Below, one piece after another: positions 1 to 6,573 of a stretch of 6,601 bases of DNA (position 1 is the first letter of the stretch; each line of letters starts with the position of its first letter). The notes beneath the pieces were generated by a model. The model was given only the letters and a program-made list of their open reading frames with translations, did no database searches and was not told where the DNA came from. The position numbers were made by a program, and so were the translations under genes. Source of the DNA: Planctomycetota bacterium (lineage in GTDB: Bacteria; Planctomycetota; Phycisphaerae; Phycisphaerales; SM1A02); the NCBI GenBank assembly GCA_003671065.1, contig QWPU01000180.1, positions 1 to 6,601 on the forward strand, read 5' to 3'.

Positions 1-270
1 CCATGCCCCGACCTCAAGAAATCCATTCGCGAGCACTGCGGGGGAGCGTGGTTTTGGATGGGTGGGCAGAGTGACTACACCGTGAGCAAGTACGACGGTG
101 ATTACCACTGTCAGTATGCAGGTAAGCGGCACGAGGTTGGCGAGCACGTCGGTACAGGCAAGAGCAAGGACCCACGCGAGACCATTCGCATTGCGTTCTG
201 CTACTTAGAAGACGAGCAGAAAATCCTCATCGGATATGTTGGGCAACATCAGAGGACCGCTGCCACATGA
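1..270 (+). CDS. 3' end of an unrecognised protein (partial, starts before the window)
   Basis: The frame is open from the first base to TGA 268-270, giving 89 residues with no stop. The ATG at 58 (residue 20 of what is visible) is therefore probably internal and the gene begins upstream. I do not recognise the family. What is visible is a small, soluble-looking C-terminal region rich in Gly, His, Tyr and charged residues (for example HCGGAWFWMGGQSDY, then EHVGTGKSKDPRETIRIAF), ending in a hydrophobic strand (KILIGYVGQH) and a short polar tail. There is no transmembrane segment. Four cysteines are spread along it without a clear CxxC pair. Its stop codon overlaps the methyltransferase start as ATGA, which implies one transcript and translational coupling, so it is probably another component of the same defence-type cluster. 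That role is inferred only from position. Confidence 0.7.
   Translation, partial: PCPDLKKSIREHCGGAWFWMGGQSDYTVSKYDGDYHCQYAGKRHEVGEHVGTGKSKDPRETIRIAFCYLEDEQKILIGYVGQHQRTAAT
251..256 (+). promoter_or_regulatory. Ribosome binding site for the methyltransferase
   Basis: AGAGGA lies 10 bases before the ATG at 267, inside the end of the preceding gene. With the ATGA overlap it supports ATG 267 as the real start. The spacing is slightly long, so coupling to translation of the upstream gene may matter more than this site. Confidence 0.45.
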
Positions 271-3200
271 CCGCAACTCACACGCGTAAAAAACTCATCG
301 AAGTCGCGCTGCCCCTCGAGGCGATCAACAAGGCGTGCGCGCGCGAGAAGTCGATTCGGCATGGGCATCCTTCTACGCTGCACTTGTGGTGGGCGCGGCG
401 ACCGACGCTGCATTTATGGTGGGCGCGGCGACCGCTGGCGGCTGCACGCGCGGTGATTTTTTCGCAGATGGTGGATGATCCGTCGGCGAGTCCTGATCTC
501 TTTCCTACGCAAGAAGCGCAGGACGCTGAGCGGCAGCGGCTCTTTCGCATCATTGAAGAACTCGTTCTGTGGGAGAGCACCACCAACGAGAAGGTGCTCG
601 ATGCTGCGCGCGACGAAATCAAGAAGAGTTGGCGTCGCACTTGCGCTCAGAACGCCGAGCATCCGCGCGCGCTTGAGTTGTTTGATGCCAACAAACTGCC
701 CGCGTTTCATGATCCGTTTGCGGGTGGCGGCGCGCTGCCGCTTGAAGCGCAGCGCTTGGGGCTTGAGAGTTACGCGAGCGATTTGAATCCTGTCGCCGTG
801 CTCATCAACAAGGCGATGATTGAGATTCCGCCGAAGTTTGCGGGGCGCGCGCCGATCAATCCCGATTCACGCGGCGAGCCTGCGCTGCTCGCGCGGCAGT
901 GGAAGGGCGCGCAGGGGCTTGCGGAAGATGTGCGTTACTACGGCAAGTGGATGCGCGACGAAGCGGAGAAACGCATCGGTCACTTATATCCCAAGATTGA
1001 AGTGACAGCGGAGATGGTGAAGGTTCGCCCCGACCTCAAGCAGTATGTCGGGAGAGAACTCACGGTGATCGCATGGCTTTGGGCGCGCACGGTGAAGAGT
1101 CCGAATCCTGCGTTTTCGAAAGTGGATGTGCCGCTGGCTTCGACGTTCATGCTTTCGACGAAGGAGGGAAAGGAGGCGTATGTGCTTCCGGTGATTGAGG
1201 ATGGTGGCTATCGATTCACGGTGAAGGTGGGGAAGCCGAAGGATGCGAAGGGGGCAAAGAGTGGGACGAAGCTGTCGCGCGCGAATTTTGGGTGCTTGAT
1301 GTCGGGCGCGGCTGTTTCGGGCGACTACATCAAGGAGCAAGGCAAGGCGCAGCGAATTGGCGCGCGGTTAATGGCGATTGTCGCGGAAGGTGATCGTGGG
1401 CGCGTGTACCTCGGACCGACACCAGCGATGGAGGCCGTCGCGCTCACTGCGCGGCCGACGTGGAAGCCTGACGGCGCAATCGCTACGCGGATGACTGGCG
1501 GGAATTGCACGCCCTATGGGCTGACTTCGTGGGGCGACCTCTTCACCCCGCGCCAGCTCGTTGCGCTGACGACCTTCTCTGATCTCGTGCAAGAAGCGCG
1601 CGAACGCGTTCAGCGCGACGCGCTCGCCGCGGGCATGTTGAAGGACGGCAAGTCATTGAACGACGGCGGCGTTGGTGCCGCGGCGTACGCGGATGCGGTG
1701 GGGGTGTACTTGGCGTGCGGAATTAGCCGCTCCGCTGATTTCTGGTCGAGCCTGTGTATCTGGGCGAACCAACCTAAAAACGAACTGGTCATGCATCTCT
1801 TCGGGCGACAGGCAATCCCGATGGCATGGGATTTTGCTGAGGCGAATCCATTCAGCGGTTCCGGTGGAAACTTCTTGAAGTGCCTGTCCTACGTCACGAT
1901 GGGGATTGATCATCTCGCCGGTGCAGCAGGGGGCTCGGCGCGACAACTTTGCGCGGCAAAGAATGCGCTCAGCACAGACAAGGTGGTGTCAACAGATCCG
2001 CCTTACTACGACAACATCGGTTACGCGGATCTATCCGATTATTTCTATGTGTGGTTACGCCGCTCGCTTGCGCCAGTGTTTCCCGCACTTTTCACCACGG
2101 TTGCTGTACCCAAAGCGGAGGAGCTCGTCGCCACGCCGTATCGACATGGCAGCAAGGACAAAGCGGAGAAATTTTTTCTCGCCGGCATGACCCTCGCGAT
2201 GCACCGACTCGCCGAGCAAGCACATCCTGCGTTCCCTGTCACCATCTACTACGCGTTCAAGCAATCTGAAACTGATGATGACGAGGGTGTGACCAATACC
2301 GGCTGGGATACGTTCCTTGAAGCAGTACTCGAAGCAGGCCTCGCCATTAGTGGGACCCTGCCGATGCGCACGGAACGGAAGGGGCGAATGATTGGTAACG
2401 ACACCAATGCCCTCGCCTCCTCCATCATCCTTGTCTGTCGCAAACAATCCGCTTCCGCGCCCACCACCACACGCCGCGCGTTCGTCAACACCCTCAAGTC
2501 CGAACTCCCTTCCGCACTCGCCCACCTCCAACGCGGCAACATCGCGCCCGTCGATCTCGCGCAAGCTGCCATCGGTCCGGGCATGGCGGTCTACACGCGC
2601 TACTCCAAGGTGCTCGACACCGATGGCAGCGCGCTCTCGGTGCGGCAGGCGCTTGCGCTCATCAATCAAACGCTCGATGAATCGCTCGCCGAGCAAGAGG
2701 GCGAGTTCGACGCCGACAGTCGCTTTGCCATGACGTGGTTTGAGCAGTACGCGTTCGAACCCGCCGAGTTTGGTATCGCCAACACGCTCGCAAGCGCGCG
2801 CAATGCACGCGCGGGCAAAGTGCGTCTCCTCAAGCGCGAAGAATTGCATCGCGGAAACCCGCTCGCGTGGAACCCTGCCACTGACACCAACCTCAGCGTG
2901 TGGGAAGCGATGCAACACATGATCCATCGCCACACGACAGGCGGCGCATCAGCCGCGGGCGAGTTGCTGCGCGAACTTGGTTCCAAGGCTGATCACATCA
3001 AGGATCTCGCGTATCGCCTGCACGGCATTTGTTCCGCGAAGAAGTGGACGCAAGAGCAACGCGTCTACAACGCCCTCGTGGCGGAGTGGGCCGACATCGT
3101 GTTGGCATCGCAATCGTCAAGCGCCAAAGTGGGCGCGGGCGTTGAGGCAGGTCTCTTTGATGGCGACGGCGCCGACGAGGATGAAGAAGCGAACGATTGA
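267..3200 (+). CDS. DUF1156-family DNA amino-methyltransferase
   Basis: Predicted SAM-dependent DNA methyltransferase, 977 residues, modifying adenine N6 or cytosine N4. The N-terminus (residues about 9-65) is the DUF1156 signature: IEVALPLEAINKACAREKSIRHG, then STLHLWWARRP. SAM-binding motif I is DPFAGGG at 149-155, followed by the motif II-type DLNP at 172-175. Catalytic motif IV is DPPYYD at 577-582. Motif I precedes motif IV with some 420 residues between them, leaving room for a large target-recognition or insertion region (including SWGDLFTPRQLVAL around 420-434). The tail is acidic (about 964-977). ATG 267 is chosen because it overlaps the upstream stop and an SD-like site precedes it. 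The next gene starts 41 bases downstream. In related systems this enzyme marks host DNA as self; that role is inferred from the family. Oddity: residues 37-46 are repeated exactly as 47-56 by a 30-bp duplication. The catalytic motifs are intact, so activity is plausible but unproven. Confidence 0.92.
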   Translation: MTATHTRKKLIEVALPLEAINKACAREKSIRHGHPSTLHLWWARRPTLHLWWARRPLAAARAVIFSQMVDDPSASPDLFPTQEAQDAERQRLFRIIEELVLWESTTNEKVLDAARDEIKKSWRRTCAQNAEHPRALELFDANKLPAFHDPFAGGGALPLEAQRLGLESYASDLNPVAVLINKAMIEIPPKFAGRAPINPDSRGEPALLARQWKGAQGLAEDVRYYGKWMRDEAEKRIGHLYPKIEVTAEMVKVRPDLKQYVGRELTVIAWLWARTVKSPNPAFSKVDVPLASTFMLSTKEGKEAYVLPVIEDGGYRFTVKVGKPKDAKGAKSGTKLSRANFGCLMSGAAVSGDYIKEQGKAQRIGARLMAIVAEGDRGRVYLGPTPAMEAVALTARPTWKPDGAIATRMTGGNCTPYGLTSWGDLFTPRQLVALTTFSDLVQEARERVQRDALAAGMLKDGKSLNDGGVGAAAYADAVGVYLACGISRSADFWSSLCIWANQPKNELVMHLFGRQAIPMAWDFAEANPFSGSGGNFLKCLSYVTMGIDHLAGAAGGSARQLCAAKNALSTDKVVSTDPPYYDNIGYADLSDYFYVWLRRSLAPVFPALFTTVAVPKAEELVATPYRHGSKDKAEKFFLAGMTLAMHRLAEQAHPAFPVTIYYAFKQSETDDDEGVTNTGWDTFLEAVLEAGLAISGTLPMRTERKGRMIGNDTNALASSIILVCRKQSASAPTTTRRAFVNTLKSELPSALAHLQRGNIAPVDLAQAAIGPGMAVYTRYSKVLDTDGSALSVRQALALINQTLDESLAEQEGEFDADSRFAMTWFEQYAFEPAEFGIANTLASARNARAGKVRLLKREELHRGNPLAWNPATDTNLSVWEAMQHMIHRHTTGGASAAGELLRELGSKADHIKDLAYRLHGICSAKKWTQEQRVYNALVAEWADIVLASQSSSAKVGAGVEAGLFDGDGADEDEEAND
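375..434 (+). repeat. 30-bp in-frame tandem duplication inside the DUF1156 signature
   Basis: Copy 1 is 375-404 and copy 2 is 405-434, with no spacer. They differ at two bases only: CAC/CAT and TTG/TTA at the His and the following Leu. Both changes are synonymous. The unit begins on a codon boundary and encodes TLHLWWARRP, so ten residues of the family's most conserved N-terminal motif occur twice in a row. The period-30 match stops exactly at both ends (T374 vs G404; A405 vs C435), so no flanking microhomology is left over. Confidence 0.97.
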
Positions 3201-3204
3201 TTCA

Positions 3205-3222
3205 CGCGGCGACATCGCCGTG
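3205..3222 (+). promoter_or_regulatory. Small intercistronic hairpin between methyltransferase and ATPase genes
   Basis: CGGCG (3207-3211) pairs with CGCCG (3216-3220) across the tetraloop ACAT. A G-U pair and a C-G pair extend the stem to seven pairs (3205-3222). It starts five bases after the methyltransferase stop and ends four bases before the GGAG of the next gene. No T-run follows, so it is not an intrinsic terminator. It could tune initiation of the ATPase or protect mRNA ends. In a GC-rich sequence a stem this short may also be chance. Confidence 0.35.
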
Positions 3223-3226
3223 CATT

Positions 3227-3230
3227 GGAG
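3227..3230 (+). promoter_or_regulatory. Ribosome binding site deciding the ATPase start
   Basis: GGAG within TTGGAG lies 11 bases before ATG 3242. It favours that ATG over the upstream in-frame TTG at 3197, which overlaps the methyltransferase stop, has no good SD and would add 15 residues unlike the conserved start of these proteins. Confidence 0.5.
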
Positions 3231-3241
3231 ATCAGAAACAC

Positions 3242-5980
3242 ATGGCAGTCGCAAATCACGAACGCATCGGTAACTGCCTCAACTTGCTGCAAGAAGGTCT
3301 GCGCGAGTATGTCGTGCGCGAACTCTCGCAGAAGTATCCAGACGATTGGATGGACAAGGCGCGGCAATCGCTGCCCCCGAGCGGGCCTGATCGGCTGCGC
3401 GATGCCGATGCGAAGGCGTGGGATTGCGCTGCACTCTTCAGCATCATGCTGGGCAACTGGCAGTACTGTTTCAATCGCATGTTGGGGAGTGCAGAGAAGA
3501 GTTACGTGCATGAACTTATCAACGTGCGCAACGAATGGGCGCACCAACGTCGCTTTACGCTCGACGACACCAATCGCGCGATTGACACGATCAAACGATT
3601 GCTCGAAAAAGTGGGCGCGCCACAAGTTGCGGCCGTCGACGAGCAAATGCAAGAAGTGCTTCGTCAACGCTTCGATGCGATGCGCAGGCGTGAAGAGAAG
3701 GCGGTCACCACCGTTGCGATTAGTGGAGATACGAAAGCGGGATTGCCTCCGTGGCGCCAACTCGTCATGCCGCATCCTGATGTTGCCAAGGGCGAGTTTG
3801 TGCAAGCGGAGTTTGCCGCGGATCTTGATCGCGTGGTGCAAGGCAAGGCAAGCGCGGAGTATCAAGACGCCGCGCAGTTTTTCAGTCGCACTTTCATCAC
3901 CAGCGGATTGCACTTCGCGCTTGTGAACGCGATCAAGCGCATCTGTGGCAAGGGCGGCGAGCCCGTGCTCGATTTGATGACGAGCTTCGGTGGCGGCAAG
4001 ACGCACACCATGATCGCGCTCTATCACTTGTTTGGAAAAACTCCTGCGTCGGCGCTCCCAGGCATGGAGCCGCTTATGAAGGAAGCGGGCGTGACGAGTG
4101 TGCCCGCAGTGCGCCGCGCGGTGCTTGTTGGAACGCACATCACGCCAAGCGTGCCGCGCAAAACGAGTGAAGGGATTGAGATTCGCACGCTGTGGGGCGA
4201 GCTTGCCTACCAACTCGGCGGCGCGGAAGGTTTCAAGATCATGGCTGAAGCGGATCGCACCGGCACCATCGGCGCGGACTTGCTGCAGAAGTTGTTTCGC
4301 ACATACACGCCGTGCCTTGTGCTCATCGACGAGTGGGTCGCGCACGCACGGCAGTTGTATGACATTCCGTCGCTGCTTCCTGCGGGAAGTTTCGCGTCCA
4401 ACATGACCTTTGCGCAGGCGCTCACTTCGGCAGCCGCGGAGACTGGTGTGCATGTCGTGGTGACGCTGCCGCAGAGCGATACCGAGATGGCGGGTTCGGC
4501 AGGCCGCGCGGCGTTCGCAGAGTTGTCGAAAGTGATTCACCGCGCCGACTCACCGTGGCGACCGACGACGGAACTTGAAGGCTACGAGATTGTTCGTCGG
4601 CGTTTGTTCCAACCGATTGCCGCGAACGATTGCGCTGCGGTGGATGTGGTGTGTCGCGCGTTTAGCGATCTCTACAACTCGAGCAGAGTTGAGTTTCCGA
4701 GCGAGTGCCGCGAGGCAGACTACGAACGCCGCATGCGCGCGTGCTATCCAATCCATCCTGAGTTGCTTGAGCGACTCTACAAGGATTGGTCGATGTTGGA
4801 TCGCTTTCAAAAGACGCGCGGCATGCTGCGATTGATGGCTTCGGTGATTCACTCGCTGTGGGAACGCAACGATGCGGGGCTCATGATTCTGCCCGCGCAT
4901 GTGCCGATTGATGATCCGCCAGTGGCGAATGAACTTACGAAGTATCCAGAGGATCCGTGGCTTCCTGTCATTAGTCGCGATGTCGATGGTCCGACTTCGA
5001 CTTCGTTGCAGATTGATCGCGATTCGCCGAATCTGGGCAAGTTGAGTGCAACGCGTCGCGTGGCGCGTACGCTGTTTATTGCGACGGCGCCGACCTATCG
5101 CGCGGCGAATCGTGGCATTGATGAACGACGCATAAACCTTGGATGCGCGCAACCTGGAGAGTCGGTGCCGCTGTTTGCCAATGCGCTGAAGAAGCTGGGC
5201 GACAAGTCGGTGTTTCTCTATCAGGATGGACCGCGCTACTGGTTTGGCACGCAGCCGAGCGTGCTGCGCCTTGCGGAAGATCGTGCGGTGCAACTCACTG
5301 CTGAGCAAGTCGAAGATGAGATTCTCGATCGGCTGCGCGCTGAACAGGCGACGCGTGGAAATTTTGCGAAGGTGTATCCCGCGCCCATGACAAGCGCGGA
5401 TGTGCCGGATGAACGCGAGTCGCGACTGGTGATTTTGCATCCACGGGCAACGCATGCAAGCACGGCGACATCGGCGGACGGCGCTGCGAGTCCCGCAATC
5501 GAAGAGGCGTTTGGGATTCTGAAGTCGCGTGGAAGCACGCCGCGCAAGTATCAGAATGCGCTGGTGTTTGTCGCCGCGGATCGTGTGCGCTTGGAAGCGT
5601 TGCAGTTGGCAGTGCGACAGAATCTCGCATGGCGCTCGATCAGAGCTGAGCGCGATCAGCACAACTTGGATGGACATCAAACCGCGCAAGTGGAAACGAA
5701 GTTCACACAGTCGGAAGATGCCGTGAAAGCGCAGATTCCTGAGGCGTATCAGTGGTTGCTCGTTCCAACGCAACTCTCGCCGCATGATCCGATCACGATG
5801 GAATCGCGGCGATTGTCATCGAACGAACGATTAGCACCGCGCGCGACCAAGCGCATGGAGCAAGACTCGACCATCGCGACCGTGTTTGGCGCGGCGAACT
5901 TGCGCAACAATCTCGACGGCATTCCTCTTTGGCGAATCTCGACGGCATTCCTCTTTGGCGCGATGGCAAGGTTGAGGTGA
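3242..5980 (+). CDS. DUF499-type P-loop ATPase with N-terminal Swt1-like HEPN domain, truncated by frameshift
   Basis: This frame encodes 912 residues: the first 898 of a 1098-residue DUF499 ATPase, then 14 out-of-frame residues. Residues about 1-150 look like a Swt1-type HEPN domain, with R96-x4-H101 (RNEWAH), the motif that forms the RNase active site in catalytic HEPN proteins. The P-loop is TSFGGGKT with K253, Walker B is LVLIDEW with D363 and E364, and a sensor-like strand VVVTLPQS lies at about 405-412. The long region from about 420 to 890 matches the general DUF499 pattern as I know it. DUF499 ATPases occur with DUF1156 methyltransferases in defence islands; here the ATPase probably drives the interference step, possibly with RNA cleavage by HEPN (inference). 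Start ATG 3242 is chosen for its SD; TTG 3197 is the alternative. The frame is lost because 26 bp are duplicated at 5909-5960, removing the conserved last 200 residues. It could instead be annotated as a pseudogene spanning 3242-6564. Confidence 0.85.
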   Translation: MAVANHERIGNCLNLLQEGLREYVVRELSQKYPDDWMDKARQSLPPSGPDRLRDADAKAWDCAALFSIMLGNWQYCFNRMLGSAEKSYVHELINVRNEWAHQRRFTLDDTNRAIDTIKRLLEKVGAPQVAAVDEQMQEVLRQRFDAMRRREEKAVTTVAISGDTKAGLPPWRQLVMPHPDVAKGEFVQAEFAADLDRVVQGKASAEYQDAAQFFSRTFITSGLHFALVNAIKRICGKGGEPVLDLMTSFGGGKTHTMIALYHLFGKTPASALPGMEPLMKEAGVTSVPAVRRAVLVGTHITPSVPRKTSEGIEIRTLWGELAYQLGGAEGFKIMAEADRTGTIGADLLQKLFRTYTPCLVLIDEWVAHARQLYDIPSLLPAGSFASNMTFAQALTSAAAETGVHVVVTLPQSDTEMAGSAGRAAFAELSKVIHRADSPWRPTTELEGYEIVRRRLFQPIAANDCAAVDVVCRAFSDLYNSSRVEFPSECREADYERRMRACYPIHPELLERLYKDWSMLDRFQKTRGMLRLMASVIHSLWERNDAGLMILPAHVPIDDPPVANELTKYPEDPWLPVISRDVDGPTSTSLQIDRDSPNLGKLSATRRVARTLFIATAPTYRAANRGIDERRINLGCAQPGESVPLFANALKKLGDKSVFLYQDGPRYWFGTQPSVLRLAEDRAVQLTAEQVEDEILDRLRAEQATRGNFAKVYPAPMTSADVPDERESRLVILHPRATHASTATSADGAASPAIEEAFGILKSRGSTPRKYQNALVFVAADRVRLEALQLAVRQNLAWRSIRAERDQHNLDGHQTAQVETKFTQSEDAVKAQIPEAYQWLLVPTQLSPHDPITMESRRLSSNERLAPRATKRMEQDSTIATVFGAANLRNNLDGIPLWRISTAFLFGAMARLR
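5909..5960 (+). repeat. 26-bp perfect tandem duplication that breaks the ATPase reading frame
   Basis: Copy 1 is 5909-5934 and copy 2 is 5935-5960; they are identical and have no spacer. Copy 1 reads NLDGIPLW plus two bases of an Arg codon. Copy 2 is then read two bases out of phase and ends in TGA 5978-5980. Joining copy 1 directly to base 5961 gives NLDGIPLWRDGKVEVK in one frame through to TAG 6562-6564. The match ends exactly at both sides (C5908 vs G5934; A5935 vs C5961), leaving no microhomology. Confidence 0.98.
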
Positions 5981-6564
5981 AGACGCTGTTCGAAGACTTC
6001 GCGCAGTTCGTGTATCTCCAACGATTGACAGCGCCATCGGTGCTCGCGAAATGCATCAGCGATGGAGTGAGCCGCATCACGTGGGAGCAAGATGGGTTCG
6101 CATTCGCCGACACTTTCGACGCGACGAAGAATCGCTTCGGCGGACTCGTGAGCGGACAAGTCGTGGATGTAGGAGCAGAGGCGCGCGGTTGGTTGGTGTC
6201 GCCGGAACTTGCGAAGCGACAGTTTGCGGCGGAGGTAGGGACAACGTCGGGCGTGCCCATGGATGACGGACCGACTCTAGACCCAGCTACTGGAGTAAAA
6301 ACTGGAGTCGGCGGTGCAGCCGCAAAGCCAAAGCTTAAGACGATCTTCTACGGCCGCGTCAAACCCAACGTCACGAAGCTCGGTCTCTCTGTGAGCACCA
6401 TCGCGCAAGAGTTGGTCGCGCATTTGCAACTCGTTGAAGATGCCGAAGTCGAAGTCACCGTCGAGATCCGCGCGAAAGCCCCCAAGGGTTTCGACGAGAA
6501 GACGATTCGCACCATTACCGAGAATGCGAAGTCGCTGAAGTTTGATGTGGTGGAGTTGGAGTAG
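5977..6564 (+). CDS. C-terminal fragment of the DUF499 ATPase (separated by frameshift)
   Basis: This frame holds the missing end of the ATPase, running to TAG 6562-6564. It includes a helical segment (KTLFEDFAQFVYLQRL), an Ala/Gly/Pro/Thr-rich linker (about 6241-6320) and a conserved-looking final domain (TIFYGRVKPNVTKLGLSVST through ENAKSLKFDVVELE). If translation restarts at GTG 5977, which overlaps the truncated gene's stop as GTGA and has AAGG five bases upstream, the product is 195 residues. A TTG at 5929 would give 211 residues but has no SD and lies inside the upstream frame. No domain in it is catalytic as far as I can see. It may be an untranslated remnant, a separately made partner of the truncated ATPase, or part of one intact protein if the duplication is an assembly error or is reversed. 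The coding sequence shows no other stop or frameshift, so decay is recent or absent. Confidence 0.6.
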   Translation: MKTLFEDFAQFVYLQRLTAPSVLAKCISDGVSRITWEQDGFAFADTFDATKNRFGGLVSGQVVDVGAEARGWLVSPELAKRQFAAEVGTTSGVPMDDGPTLDPATGVKTGVGGAAAKPKLKTIFYGRVKPNVTKLGLSVSTIAQELVAHLQLVEDAEVEVTVEIRAKAPKGFDEKTIRTITENAKSLKFDVVELE

Positions 6565-6573
6565 GGGCGATTC

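Noticed and set aside
375..434. CRISPR-like repeat array at the 30-bp duplication
   Set aside because: Only two abutting copies with no spacer between them, in frame inside a conserved protein motif.
2055..2933. Minus-strand open frame of 292 codons opposite the methyltransferase
   Set aside because: Antisense to a conserved coding region, with no motif of its own.
3197..3241. TTG 3197 as start of the ATPase
   Set aside because: It overlaps the previous stop, lacks a good SD and adds 15 unrelated residues. ATG 3242 has GGAG upstream and starts the recognisable N-terminus (MAVANHERIGNCLNLL).
3065..4540. Long minus-strand open frame of 491 codons spanning the gene junction
   Set aside because: It lies opposite the well-supported methyltransferase end and HEPN-ATPase, its translation is Arg/His/Ala-rich low-information sequence, and it shows no recognisable motif. 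This is the usual antisense shadow of GC-rich codons.
4550..5785. Minus-strand open frame of 411 codons opposite the ATPase
   Set aside because: Very Arg/Ile/His-rich translation with no domain signal. It mirrors the codon pattern of the real gene on the + strand.
5905..5980. Programmed ribosomal frameshift site in the ATPase gene
   Set aside because: There is no slippery heptamer at the junction, and the perfect 26-bp duplication fully explains the frame change. A ribosome would have to skip 26 bases, or slip while still reading an added segment.
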